From Typhlomys cinereus (Eukaryota > Chordata > Mammalia > Rodentia > Platacanthomyidae): a stretch of DNA of 64,000 nucleotides. The stretch covers positions 2,598,501 through 2,662,500 of the forward strand of contig JALPQD010000213.1 in NCBI GenBank assembly GCA_023101885.1, written 5' to 3'. Under the pieces are notes generated by a model, which searched no databases, was not told the DNA's origin, and saw nothing but the letters and a program-made list of their open reading frames with translations. Below, piece by piece: positions 20,208 through 32,451 of the stretch; the first letter of the stretch is position 1, and every line of letters starts with the position of its first letter. Both the position numbers and the translations under genes were made by a program.

Positions 20208-21374
20208 TCCACGGGAGACAATAGCCATTGGCCATTAGATGAATAAAGTGCCTAAGGCATAACTGGGATCATGCAAGAAAGACTATACTTGATAACTCCA
20301 GAACGAGCCTGAGACCTCCAGGTATATAACCTTTAGTCCCTCAATGCCTGGAGATCTTTCCACAGTTTAATTCTCAAAGACTCAGGATAGGAGTGGGTGT
20401 CACGACACATGATAAAGTCATATAAACTTGCTAGATCTATCTTGAGCAAGCTTCCACACCATCCTTTCCCTTGAGGTACCTTTCCACAGACATGAGACAC
20501 AAGAACTAAACACTGGCAAGACAACTCTTGGCATCCATTCTCACTTCACCAGATGCGTGGTTATGGTAGGGTAGCTCATGCTAATGCTTCACGCTCCCAC
20601 TAGCAACTTTCATTTCACTTCAGTTCTCGAAATCCTGCAAAACTCAAGGAGAACATAATCTCCATTCTCCCTGTTAACAGTGGCATTTTCACCCTGGGAA
20701 GATTCTCAGTTTTCTCAGTCAGTGAGCTAAACTCCACTATCATTCTGAATCATGTCGCCACCTACCCCCCACCCCCCACCGCTGCCTTTTGTGACACACT
20801 TGCTTGTTGGGTCTTCTTCTGTTATAGAAATAACCACACATGACACATAACTGTAAATGTGCTTTAAAAACTAAGAGGAAGGATGAATAGTCTTCCTTTT
20901 TGTTTTTCCATCGTAACTGAAACATTCTCCCACTTTATGCCTCCCAACACTTTTGTACCCAGCTTTGGTAAGTATGGTGGTTGGCCATTTGCCTGGTTGA
21001 AAAGTTCTGTAAAATGAATTGCTTCTTTTGTAAATTAAGGAGGAAAAAAAACTTCTGTAACTTTGGTTTGAAACACTGTACTGGAGTTGGAACTGTCCGG
21101 GAATTCTTGTGGGGTGAAGCAGTGGTGAGTGTATTGGGGGCTCACCCATGCAAATAGCCATCCAAAGTCCAGTGGAAGCACAGTACTAGGTGGAAATTGG
21201 GGGAACAGATTTAAGCACTGAGTTCATGACTGTAACTCCAAGAAGATTTCACACTGGAGAGGACAAGCTCACTCACTTTCATGTATTTCCCTTTCTTACA
21301 TTTTATATTCAGCAGTTCATTTATCTCTCTTTTCCTCTAAAGGTTAATCTCTGCTGAAACTATTCTGATAAGGT
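20208..21374. other. Unassigned unique DNA
   Basis: No repeat recognised. Minus frames at 20333-20524, 20740-20925 and 20871-21161 have no domain signature. Confidence 0.35.
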
Positions 21375-21640
21375 AGCTATTGTTGTTACTATTATTGTTT
21401 ATTAATCGATAGTTTTACAGGTGTACACAATACATAGCGGCCACCCTCACCACCCCCACCTACTCTCTCCTTTCCCACCACCTCATCCTTCACTTCAAAT
21501 CTCTTTCTCACCTTCATGCACGTTGGTTTTCTTTTGTGACACACTGAGTTTAACCAGGGCCACCTGTGACCATGGGTCTGGAGCTGCCCCTGGTAGGCTC
21601 AACAGTGAGTACACAACTGAAGAACGACTGACCTTCTCCC
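21375..21640 (-). mobile_element. L1 3'-end-like fragment, antisense
   Basis: An AT-rich edge (tattattgtttattaat), then tacaggtgtacacaatac, then a C-rich stretch (caccctcaccacccccacct). This fits the reverse of a rodent L1 3' UTR with its G-rich tract. It resembles 38290-38420 in layout. Confidence 0.45.
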
Positions 21641-22009
21641 AGAATCTAGATAGCCAACAGCTCAACTGTGCAGAGCAGGGTCTCAGATCACCTTAAATGT
21701 CTATTTGAAAAAGCATCTCTGCTCTTCTCGAGCATGCAAAAAACTACTGAGAGCTACTCAGAGTCCATCCATGGAAGAAGGAGCCCTCCACAGCATCTGG
21801 CGCCAAATCACAGGTGAGGATTCTGTTAGGAGCCTGCTTGGGAAGAGGCATGGTGACTTCAGGCTTCCATTTAACATCTCCATGGTGTTTCCTCAAAAAA
21901 CCAAGTTACATTATAGGACAGATTTCATTTTTAAAGATCAGTCCCAAAATTGCTAATAAAGAGGCTGGAGATTCCAGTTTGGTTTCTTATTTTATTTTGT
22001 TTTGCTTGT
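21641..22009. other. Unassigned DNA
   Basis: Nothing recognised. Confidence 0.35.
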
Positions 22010-22210
22010 TTGTCTTTTTTTTTTTTTAAGCTTTGTCATATGTTCCAGGTTGTCTTCAAATTCACCACATAATTGAAGATGACCTGGAATTTCTACTTCC
22101 TGGGTACGACCATGAACCACCAAGCCTGATTATACATTACTGGGGATCAGACCCAGGACTTCATGCATTTTAGACAAGTGCTCTAACAGCTGAGCTACAT
22201 CCCTAGCTTC
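22010..22210 (-). mobile_element. B4 SINE (B1 plus ID), antisense
   Basis: A T-run at 22016-22028 and a reversed B1 part, then a reversed ID unit ending ctaacagctgagctacatcc at 22201. The box-B side is ggggatcagacccaggactt. Confidence 0.75.
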
Positions 22211-23384
22211 AAGCCCAGTTTTAGAGGAAATGTTAAACTGACTTTCTGTGGTTGTTGACATCACAACCTTGAAGTTCCTTGAAGAATATTAACATAATTA
22301 ACATTTACGATTTAACACTTCCTAAGCATGCATGTGCATGCACACAAGTATATACATGCATGCTTGTACAACTGTTGTTTACAAATAAACTTAGCCACAA
22401 AACTCCTCCTTTAGAAGTGGCTAGAGTTCTGTTTTCATACGGGGCGCTCCATGTATTTCTGTAATTGTGAACAGTTACATTTGACTCAAATCTGTCAGAT
22501 TTATCTTTTCAGCAGTAGAAAGGAAATGTGTGTTTCCCTAGAAAAGTGATCCTTGTGCCACTAGAATAACTGAGGCTGGCAAGACTGGATGCTGTAGCTT
22601 TAAGCAGGGAATCAGAAAAGCAGGGTAACTGCTGACATCACTATACTGAGGCAACTCCCTCCCGCCTCTCCCCCTTAAATCTTATAATCCTTGTTTATAG
22701 GATAGACTTACAATCACTGACCTAATAGTGACGACTCCCACTTGTTAAGTAACAGACTTGCATCCCCTGTGTTTCAGTCTCCCCAGCAGCATCTTTTAGC
22801 CCAAGAGCTACACTGCTGCTTCTCTGTAGTGTATAAATGACTCCTCTCCTTGCAAGAAGGTGCCAAGTTCAAGGCCCTAGAACTGAACCAGAGAATCTGC
22901 TTTCTCAAGGTAATCAGAAAAAGTCTTTGCAAACATCTCCTCAGGCTTTTCCAGAGACATGTGGAGCAGAAAGCATCCTCAGAGTAAGATGGGAGGATGC
23001 TTGGGGACCAAGAGCACATCCAAAGCTCTCCTGACTCTAACACTCCCCAAGGTGTCCAGAGACAGCTGCGCTGACTAGGAAGGAAAGTGTCTTAGCTGGG
23101 TGAGATTAGGAGATTCTCCACTTGGAGATGGTCCACTTACACAAACCAAGAAAATCAGGGGAGCACAAATGTCTTTGGGACAAATACATTTAAGTCCCTG
23201 TGGTTACAACTAACAGACCCATTCTAATGGGTTGATAAAGCAGTATCTAGATCCCTAAACTCACGAGTTGAAACTGCTAGGATCTCCAATCTCAAAAGTG
23301 AAATTGGTTAGTATTAGAAGTAACTGTTTGCAACCAATGTTTACATGAGAACTTAAATAAGTTCTTTCAACTAATAATGTTTCT
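22211..23384. other. Unassigned unique DNA
   Basis: Includes repeated ATGCATG words at 22327-22365. Frames at 22774-23043 (minus) and 22837-23034 (plus) overlap without recognised domains. Confidence 0.35.
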
Positions 23385-23525
23385 AGAAGTTGTTTGTTTG
23401 TTTGTTTGAAGACCATGATTTCAAACTCACTACATAGCAAAGACTGGCTTTGAACTCCTGATCTTTTTGCTTCCACCTTCCTATACTGGGATTACAGGTG
23501 AGCCTCACTACACCTGGCTTGTTTC
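23385..23525 (-). mobile_element. B1 SINE, antisense
   Basis: (TTTG)n-like start, then ctcactacatagcaaagact, gctttgaactcctgatcttt and actgggattacaggtgagcc, the reverse of the B1/7SL-derived body. Confidence 0.85.
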
Positions 23526-25089
23526 TAAAAGATGCTATGCATGTGAGTGTCCATATGCGTGTTTTGCATATTAATTCAGACTGAATAACCCTTTAAATGA
23601 CACTCTACTCAGAACACCTGGTGATTTCTTATAATTCCTCTCTTCTACTGCAACCTGCAGATTAAATAAAGAAGTACAAATAACTACTTCATTGCATAAA
23701 GTCTTCTGTCTTCTGATCACTGCTGCAAAATCTACCCTCTACCCTTATCCATTCCCAAAGTCTCCAAGCTACCAGAAACCTGAGTTTCAGATTCCACTGT
23801 CCGATATCACCCACTTCATACCTAAATGGAAGGTTTTCCTTTATTTATGTGTTTATATGTGTTAGCTAATTTGAATAAAGCTGAGATGATCAGGATATTC
23901 TCTTCCATGTTTGAAATAGACCTTATCTAGTAGCCCTGTTGCATACTTTTGACACACTGATGGATTTAAGTTTTATTATCATGATTCATTATTAACAATA
24001 TGACATGTCCCAAAAAAGTGTGTTATTAAGTGATAGCTACTGCTGTTGGAATTTTTGTAAGTAGGAGTACACTAAAACCAATCTAGGAAATTCATAAATC
24101 AGTAACGTAATTGTTCAGTGTCCATTCCTAAATATTGTGTCCCATGTGCAATTATATTGGACACTTTTCAACAGCCTACAGCATGTATTCATTTGCACCA
24201 ACATCATGATAAACACATGAATAATGCTTTGTACTTTAATGTGAGGACAGTTACAATGTCACTAACTCATAGGAACAGTTCTGCTCCATTATAATATGTG
24301 AGGCCTGATAGGACACACATTGTCATGGAGTACATAACTGTACTCTGCTTACAATTCTTTACTGAAGTCAGGCATTGAGTACTGCTCTACATTCATAAAG
24401 CAATTTTAATATCATTTTTGTCATGTAACAGAACTTATACTGGAATTGATTTTGAAAGACAATAATAATGTCTGTAAAGCCATCTTGATCTATGTCTTTT
24501 TCAATGACAGACCTTTCACTTTCCACTCTGTTCCACAAAAATTGATCTATCATGTTTCCTGCCACTTTTTTCAATTTTAGACATCTGTATTCTTTCTAGG
24601 AACTATGTATTGCTCTGAGTTTTCAGATTTATGTCTATATCAGCTGATGTAATACCCATCAAAGTTTCCTTATTCTCTCAAAATCTGAGATTATATTTCT
24701 TCTATAATGCTCTATTTACTGTCTCTTTCTCCCTAATCAGGCTTGATTAAAAAATATGCTATAGGTTTGGGGGATTTAGAGAGGAAGTTTGTGCTTTGAT
24801 TTGATTTGGGGGTTGTAGAATTTTTGTTTTCCTTTGCTTAGTATTTGAGGTTACAGGTCAAATTCCCTGGTTCATTCAGAGATGTGAATTTGGGGGTGAA
24901 TTCTTGGGATCAGTGTCTGTAAGCACACTGGAGAAAGGGTGCTGCCGTCCACACTCAGAGGTCAAGGCTGATATTCATGAGAACTGAACGACTGGAACAA
25001 GAGGTCTCTTCCTCAGCCTCCCCACATCACCTAGAGTCACTAAATAGTAGGGAGAGAAAACGGTGGCCAGTCTAAAGGGAAATGGACAA
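23526..25089. other. Long AT-rich unique stretch
   Basis: About 1.5 kb with almost no young repeats, strongly AT-rich. No gene is seen. The sparse repeats could reflect constraint or chance. Confidence 0.35.
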
Positions 25090-25250
25090 TGTTACATGTT
25101 CAGGAGCTTCCTGAGGAAGTGTCTCGTTTATTTAGATTTGCTAATCTAATAAGCTTAGATTAGGCGAATGCCTGTATAACCAATTCAGAGCAATAAGCTT
25201 TCACTTTGGGTTTGATAACGATGTCTGTTTCTTTTCTGCTTTCATTCTGA
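25090..25250. promoter_or_regulatory. Homeodomain-type inverted repeat
   Basis: CTAATCTAA at 25141-25149 and its exact reverse complement TTAGATTAG at 25155-25163 are separated by 5 bp. Another TTAGATT lies just upstream at 25132-25138, so three TAATCT-type cores (K50, OTX/PITX-like) fall within 35 bp. aataagctt occurs near 25148 and again near 25192. No repeat is recognised here. Regulatory role inferred. Confidence 0.4.
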
Positions 25251-25424
25251 ACATCTCGTTGCATGCATTCTGAGTGTCCCAGATCTGCGGTCTAAGTCAC
25301 TTAGCTTGTTCACAGTGGTACACTGAGGGTATCTTATGCCTCTCTTCACTTCCTCTTGTAGATTTCTAGTTCAGTTGCCAGTGTGAATAATGTCCTTCCT
25401 TCAGATGTACCTGTCTAGTGGATA

Positions 25425-25760
25425 TATGTCATGGTTTGAATGCGTATTGCCGCCCGGCCCTAAGGCTCATGGGCTTGAATCCTTAGCCGCTGTGAATGCT
25501 CGGGACTCCTGTGGAAACTCTAAAGGTAAAGCTTCCTGGACGAAGGGGCATCACAGGTTGCAGGCCTTGAAGTTTGGTCACCCTGCCCTGCTTCCTCTAG
25601 CTCTGTTGTCTCTGTGCCTCGTGATGGCTGCAGTGACTGGGACCAGTCTACTGACTCTGCTTTCAGCCTTCTACCATGTAATGGGTTACATCTCCCCTCT
25701 AGAACAGTAAACCATAAATATCCCTTCTCCCATAAGTTGCTTAAGTCTGAGTGTAGTTTA
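25425..25760 (+). mobile_element. MaLR-like LTR, copy 1
   Basis: Begins gtcatggtttgaatgcgta, continues with cagccttctaccatgtaatg, and ends tctcccctctagaacagtaa then taaatatcccttctcc. The same start and end blocks occur at 58003-58330. This is the order seen in mammalian MaLR-type LTRs. Frames inside are not supported as genes. Confidence 0.6.
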
Positions 25761-25794
25761 TTTATAGTATACAGTGTTACATTTATATGTGTAA

Positions 25795-25872
25795 TTCAAT
25801 ATGATATATATTGTATATACATATATGTATACATATGACATACATATACGTATATACATACATTCATACACA
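25795..25872. repeat. TA/TACA-rich simple repeat
   Basis: Alternating tatata, tacatatatgtata and tacatacattcata words. Confidence 0.8.
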
Positions 25873-26800
25873 CTGGTGACTCTCAGCTTCATCTCCTCCA
25901 GCTATTAGTAGTGTGTCCATCACAAATATGTTACATTGTGGAAGATGAAACAGAAGCAAAGAATGGGGAAGAACCGGTAAAAAGACAAAGACAGAAGACC
26001 TTAACTCTGAATCCTAATCCAGTGACTTGGAACTATTATTATTAAAGGATGGTTTAAATCCTCACACAGTGGTGGTGACATTTCCACAGACTAGGCCTTC
26101 AGCTGTATCAATTTTACTAATTACTAAGGTGTTACTAAATAAATAAGATGTTACTGAATAATATCTTACCAAACTTCAGAAAGTATCCCTCCTGCCCAGC
26201 CGCCTCAAGAAGGGATAAAGCAATGGTTCTGCCATTATATTTGTAAATGTTGTGCTTTGGCTGCCACCACTCCCATCTTCATCTTCATCTCCCAGGGTCA
26301 CACCTATCTCAGTGTAACATGCCTTGGCATCCTTTCTCTCCCTGTTCCATTTCTCAGGCACAGTCACATTGGCTCCACTTCTTGCTGCCTTCCTCTACTG
26401 GTTCTAAGTCCCCCTTCTTCCAGGAACCAGCTCTCCTCAGACCCACCTGTTCCAAGGCAGTACTAAACAGTCTTCAGTGTGGGAGATGATGACCACCCTC
26501 AACCAGAAAGCTGGTCTCCAAAGGTCCATCCATTCCTCCGCACAGTCCAGACTACTTCATCACTCCAAACCTTTTAAAAGACACACCTTTCCATCCAAAA
26601 TCCATTTATGCATCTCTCATAAACACTGAACTGATTTGTTTACAAAGACTTATTATCCAGTTTCATATATATACATATATATATGTAATATGTGTTTGTA
26701 TATTGCTCTGTTATCTACATATTTGAATTTTAAATTATGTGAGTGACTTGCAGCATTTGACATACTTCTGACAAGCAACAGTTTCATACTCTAAGCCGGT
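25873..26800. other. Unassigned DNA
   Basis: No interspersed repeat recognised. A short tatatacatatatata tract occurs near 26665-26690. Confidence 0.35.
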
Positions 26801-26803
26801 CTT

Positions 26804-27127
26804 GTGGTGTCCCATATGTTAAGAGGGAAAAGGCTGGTTCCATGGATGTACATGACTGGATATTATTTGAGGGACCCTGTAACTACAGAAAAGATCTGTA
26901 GAAGAACTGGCATTTTGGAATCGGGCCTGGCCATGCTAACAAAGGTCTTCCTTGTTCACCATGAGAGAAGCTTCAGTTTTGCGTGTAAGGCAATTATGGA
27001 ACCTTTTCAGGAAGGAATTTTTCAGAGAAACAGCATCCTCCTGGTCGTGGTTTCAGATCAGGAACTCTTTGTAAGTGCGGCCCTCAGCTTCAACACTAAA
27101 GCCTCCTCTTACAACGAGATGTGTTAA
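26804..27127 (+). other. Open frame of 107 codons, coding status doubtful
   Basis: The frame contains an in-frame donor-like ctttgtaagtg near 27069-27076 and ends at TAA. The peptide has no recognised domain. No clear acceptor precedes it. It may be a chance frame in unique DNA. Confidence 0.15.
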
Positions 27128-27162
27128 ATACAGTGAACTAGAGCCAGTCAAAATGCAGAGGG

Positions 27163-27480
27163 TCAGTGATTTGTGACGTCCACAGCCTTAAATAGGACAT
27201 CTGTAGCTCCCCCTCGCCGACGCTCATGGAAGCGGGGACCTGTAAGAGTCAGAGGGTGAGGAGGAAACAAGGCCAGATTGTGTCTCTGGATATGTAGGAT
27301 CATGGCACCCACAAACTCACTGCGTTTACCTGCACAAGACCTGAATAAGATTTGGCGTGTCTGTACTTCATCATGGACAGGGGAAGCCCACATGCGGCCC
27401 CACCCCTCCCTGAGGAATGGCTGAGGGTAAATGCTGGCTGTGGAAAGTGGAGCTACTTTCTGCAGTAATATATTGCCCAT
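27163..27480 (-). other. Open frame with splice-like signals, coding status doubtful
   Basis: Read on the minus strand, this 105-codon frame contains a donor-like cttgtgcag/gtaaac near 27332 and a good acceptor-like tract (ctcaccctctgactcttacag) ending at 27243. CG-containing sequence follows (gcgtcggcgagg). A short intron or a splice-regulated noncoding RNA is possible. No family is recognised. Confidence 0.2.
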
Positions 27481-28119
27481 GTTCTAGCAAGTTCCCAGCC
27501 ACATGCTAGTGCAAGCAACCCATAGGAAACTCACCGGATCCTGTCCATACAAACGACAGGACGGCAGGAGGGAGAACGGTTAGGCAGAAGAAGTTTTTCA
27601 ATAGGAGAAAAAGAGGGGGGAGCCATCAGGTAATGTGGCATGAAAAAAAAGATTTGAATCCATTGTACTCCTGTATGTAACTGTCGAAGATTAGATAAAT
27701 AATAAAGTATCTCTCCAGCATCAGAAGGGAACTACAGTTGAGTAAGGAAGTGGTGCTGAGCAGTGGTGCAGTGTTACGGTCCTCCTTCCCTGAATATACT
27801 AAGAAGGAGGCTGTGGCCAGAAGGTGGAGAGGGGGATGAGCGCCCGGCAGTGATGGGCAGTTAGCACTGAACAGCTCATAAATGCCGGAAACGAAGCTAA
27901 AGAGGACAGGAATTGGCTAGTGTGACCCAGGCCCCTGCCGTGGTAGCTGGACAGATACGGCGGCACATTCTCCCCAGGAACATACAGGTGAATGTGGAGA
28001 TCAGGGAGTGTGGGGGAAGGGGACCATGACCCCTCCTAAACTCTGAGTTAGATTTCCAATTGTTGAGTTTGAACTAGGACAAGAGGGCTAAGGAGAAAGT
28101 TGTACTTACGAGGATGTAA
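27481..28119. other. Unassigned unique DNA
   Basis: Nothing recognised. Confidence 0.35.
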
Positions 28120-28335
28120 CAGTCATGGGCTGGGGAGATGGTCCAGAGGAGGCACTTGCCGCCCAAGAATGAGCACTGAGGATCGGATTTGGGATGCCAG
28201 GATTCCATGTAAACCCCAAGTGCAACAGAAAGGGTCTGGAATCAATGGGTGTCTCCAGGCAGCAGAAGGCAGACAGTCAAGAATATCCAGAAGTTTGCAG
28301 GACCAGACAGCTTGAAAGACAGGAATGTTGTTGGT
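28120..28335 (+). mobile_element. B3-like SINE, diverged
   Basis: Head tgggctggggagatggtcca, then gcacttgccgcccaagaatg and gaggatcggatttgggatgc, then a diverged B3-like body. Confidence 0.6.
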
Positions 28336-30019
28336 CTTGTCCACTGCACTGCATCCTGGCAGATGATAAATGCCCAATTAGTTACAGGTGAATATGTGTT
28401 TCTAGAAGAGTCTTTGGGTCTGGATAGGAGGGCAGTATTCTAGGCAATTAAGCAATGCTTTCTGGGTTAGGTGTGCTTTTGATTTTACACAGAAAACCTT
28501 TGAATATCCCTGCACACCTACAGTGACAATTGGACAATACAGAAATAAGACTATCCCATTCCATACCAAAAGGAGCTGATATAAAAGTCTTAGTGAGACC
28601 CTCCTCCCACATTACCTGGGTTTTCTCGCAGAGTTGGTTTTCCAACAGAAGAGCAAAAGCTACAATTTAAAACAGTCATATGGAGTAAAATGAATGAATC
28701 ACAACACGGGAAGAGGGGCTTCTTACATATTGTCACCAGGCATGCAAGATGCCACCGAATGACCAGAAAATCTGAGTACCACTGTGTGAAGATGGCCAAA
28801 CTGTTGGTGAAATGTTCACATAAAAACCAGAAGCAGGAAGAACAGATGCTACCTAGAAATCTAGAAAAGGCTCCAGTACCATCAAAACCATCACCTCACA
28901 CGTAGCTCTGCCCCTTGGGGAAGCTGGGGCTAATCTTCCTCCCCCAAGAAGCTCAAACTACCTGCCCATCCCTTTAAGTACTTTTGAGTACAAACCAAAC
29001 ACAGATGGCCCATTACATTTATGACCTTGCTGTCAATTATTCAAGATGGTGCATGCATTAATTTTTGAAATATTTTCATGGCATACAAGCTTTCAATGGT
29101 TATGTTGCCACAGATAATTTCAACTTCTGGTTGGAGACTGGTATAAACAATCTTATTTATGAGAATTGATCTTTTGAATATAGTAAAAACTACAGATATA
29201 ATATTAGACTTTTGTTTTCTACTTAACAAAGCCAAACTTTGGATCCTGGCCTCTATCCTTGAAAGGCTGTGCTACCTGAATATCACATACCAAAATCTTA
29301 TACAATCATAGTAAATTTTGATTGCTTAGAGTTCTTTGCTATTTATGTCATGAAGATGAAGATAATATAGGGAATACTCCTATTCTGTGTACAAATTACA
29401 ACTGTAAAATTTCTCATTTTGCAAAAAGTTAAATAAAAACAAAAACCCTGGCCGAAGCTTCAACTGTTGCTTCTACTAAATTCAAGCCAGTAAGTATTTT
29501 GGATGGGATGACAGAAAGATGGAGATTTCAAATCTTATAATTAGGGTTTTTGATTGTTGTTTGGGTTTGTTTTCCTGGCCAATGGGAGAATAAAGTTCTG
29601 GATCCTCTAACTATGAAAGCACAAGAGATTCCCAATGAAACCTTGCTTTCTAAGAAAGCAAACAGAGAAATCATGGAGAAGCCTAAGATAAAGGTATGAG
29701 TGTTTTCCGATCATTCTGGAAGGAAGCTATTAATTCGACAATTATGAAGTAAGCACCTATTACGTGCAAGGAAAAATTGCAAGCAGAATTTGGGAATAAA
29801 CATACAGATCTCTCTGCTCCTGTCAACTACAAATTGTTGCAAGACCAGAGGCCTCTTTCAATTGCTTCTACATAGAAAAAGAAACTGGAGCTTAGAGGTG
29901 ACTTCACTCACAGAGAAGGCAAGAAAGCCAGGCAAAAGCTCAGGACACCAGGATCCAGAGCCTGTGTCCTTAAGCTCTTGTATCTCAATTGCTGCAACCA
30001 TGTCTTTTTCTTTAACCAT
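28336..30019. other. Unassigned unique DNA
   Basis: About 29745-29800 (gaagtaagcacctattacgtgc) resembles an ancient MIR/L2-type fragment. Otherwise no repeat or gene is recognised. Confidence 0.35.
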
Positions 30020-30230
30020 TTATTTGTTTGTTTGTTTGTCTGTTTGTTTATTTGAGAGAGAAAACAAGAGAGAGAATGCAGGCACATGCATGCCATGGAA
30101 TACACATGGAAGTCAGAGGATAACTTTCAAAAGCCACTTTTCCCTCTCTACCATGTGGGCTCCAGGAGTCAAACTCAAGTGTACACATTCAGGCACCTTT
30201 ACCTGCTAAGCCATTATGTGCACCCACATT
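30020..30230 (-). mobile_element. B2-type SINE, antisense, with TTTG tract
   Basis: (TTTG)n at about 30023-30052, then gagagagaaaacaagagaga, gtgggctccaggagtcaaac and cacctttacctgctaagcca, the reverse of the B2-type head and box B. Confidence 0.7.
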
Positions 30231-30304
30231 CACCATTTCTATATAACTTGATCTGACTCAATCTATTAATCTGGATCCCTTGGAGTTTATATTTATAATG
30301 CAAA

Positions 30305-30418
30305 GGACTGGATTTTGTTTGTTTGTTTGTTGTTTGTTTGTTTTGAATCAGGGTCTCTTTGTGGAGCCCATCTGGCTTCCAACTCCTACAGAGTGCTAGC
30401 ATTATAAGTGTGCTTTTC
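30305..30418 (-). mobile_element. B1 SINE fragment, antisense
   Basis: (TTTG)n, then gaatcagggtctctttgtgg and agtgctagcattataagtgt, a diverged reversed B1. Confidence 0.6.
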
Positions 30419-31620
30419 TAAGTTCAGTCAGTAGATGTTTTCTACTTATATCTAGGTAGGTCAACTTTAATAAAAAGGAGATTTCCATTTCTTCTCTCTG
30501 AAATTACTGCAGAGAAGAATATTCAGACAAAGCGAGGCTCAGTTGAGACAGCATCACATGGGTGCTCCGTGGTTTCTTAGGGGATTATGCCGTGCTGTTG
30601 CTCTGAATGCTTGAAAAAAAATACTTTGTGTTTACTGATCGAAAGGCTTTGGACAAAAAGCATGAGATTCTGGTTCTCATCAAGACATGGTCTCAAGCCT
30701 GTGAATGTCATGGGCCAATAGCAGCATCTGAAAGACCCTTAGAATGCAGTCACAGCCCCAAGTTCAGACCTACTGAGTCAGAGTCTTCATTCAAACAAGA
30801 TAGAAGACTTACAGTTCACAAGGCTTTGCTTTTCCCATCCCCTCTCCCTATGTATCCACTTTAGATAGAAGGCAGAGTGACAGAAACCAATGAACCAATG
30901 TGGGAAGTACAAGAGCTCCATTGCTATCTTCAACCTTCCCAGTTCATGTCCAGATTTCCATCATCCTCCAATAAAGAATGACAGAATAGCCTATTCTAAA
31001 TGTCTCCTAAATTTTGCTAAGATTTAATATCAATGGATGGGTGGTCAGTATTTCAACTCTTTCCAAATTTTACAATATTCATATATCCCTAAATTTCCAG
31101 TAATTTTCCCAAGTCACAGTTCTGTAAGGGCCTAGCCAATCCTGCCTGCTAGTTGTCCTCGCTGGTCCTAAGATGAGCCCTCTGCCAAGGTCAGGCACTT
31201 GGATCTTTCCAGCTGTGCACTGGAGCTGTGGGTCTGCTAAGAGTTCACTTAAATCCATCTTTTCAATGGGAATGGCCATCACTTCTAAGGTGGTTCACCT
31301 TCGATGCCTTATTTGCAAAAGCAGTATGTGCTCTTCCTTAATTAGAGGGAGCCTCTCCAGCTACCTTTCTGGGATTAAGGTAAAAGAAATTCTCTCTCTA
31401 GTCAACTCTCCCTCTGCATCCAGGATCAATAAAGCTGGCATAATGCTTGGGTTTCACAGTCTACTCATTTTAAAGCATGAAAAGAAACTTTAATGAAATC
31501 AAATAACTTGCAAACCTACCATTCAGATTAGGCCATGGTTCAAGTATATGTGGCTTCACAAGTTTGCTTTTTAACTTTCCTTAAGGTTGCATCAACAGAG
31601 CCTTTCACGATTTAGGGGAT
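30419..31620. other. Unassigned unique DNA
   Basis: No repeat recognised. Opposed frames at 31079-31282 and 31173-31493 lack recognised domains. Confidence 0.35.
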
Positions 31621-31685
31621 TGAATGACTGACTGACTGACTGACTGACTGACTGACTGATTGATTGATTGATTGATTGATTGATT
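31621..31685. repeat. Two-phase tetranucleotide array, (GACT)n then (GATT)n
   Basis: About eight GACT units pass cleanly into about seven GATT units, a polar change of repeat unit. Confidence 0.95.
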
Positions 31686-32180
31686 TTGAGGAACTATTAG
31701 AATGTGGGAAGCACTTGTTTCAGTGAACTTGAAAGAGAAAGACAACAGAAGACAGAAGGAAGAGCAGAACTGACTAATGAACGACATTTATAAGCAGTTC
31801 CCATTCATCTAGATATTTAGTATGAGCTCATAAGTACAATAATGAAAAGGAAAAACATTTTCAGTATCATTATAGACTTCATAGCATGTTTACATCCATA
31901 TAATAGTTCAATACAATTTGGTTAAATGTATGCAATCCATCTAGTACTCTACTTGGACTCTGAGTTTTCCCAATTAGTAGTACATTCTAAAAGGTAATTT
32001 TGAGATTCAGTTTTCATACTTGACAGTTATTCTCAAAAAAAAAGGAATCTTAGTTGTGACCAGGATGACTCTCATAAAGCTATCTGTAATAATAAACTAT
32101 GAGTCATAGGAAGGAACAAGAAGAAAAGTGTAAAGAAAGTTCGACAAAACCAACTCTTTCTAGTTTAAACCTCAGTTGAG
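31686..32180. other. Unassigned AT-rich DNA
   Basis: Nothing recognised. Confidence 0.4.
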
Positions 32181-32451
32181 AGGCTAGAGAGATGACTCGG
32201 AGGTTAAAGCCTTTCTCTCACAAGCTAATGAACCTGAATTCAGATCCCAGACCACAAGTGAAAATGCCAGGCAGATATGGCAGCTGCCTGTACTTCTGAC
32301 CCTGGGAAAACCCCAGAGCAAAGGAATAAGGAGGTAGAACAGTTCAGAATGACTCCTGATGTTACCCTTGGGCCTTCATGGACACACACACACTCAAGTG
32401 TCCTCTTCTCCACACACCTATGTTCACATGCAAAAAGAAAAAAAATCAGAT
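32181..32451 (+). mobile_element. Older B2-superfamily SINE
   Basis: Head aggctagagagatgactcgg, box B cctgaattcagatcccaga, body gccaggcagatatggcagct, CA tract, A-rich tail. Colinear with the young family. Confidence 0.8.

Noticed and set aside
25390..25838. Plus-strand frames of 106 and 74 codons
   Set aside because: They lie in the MaLR-like LTR that recurs at 58 kb.
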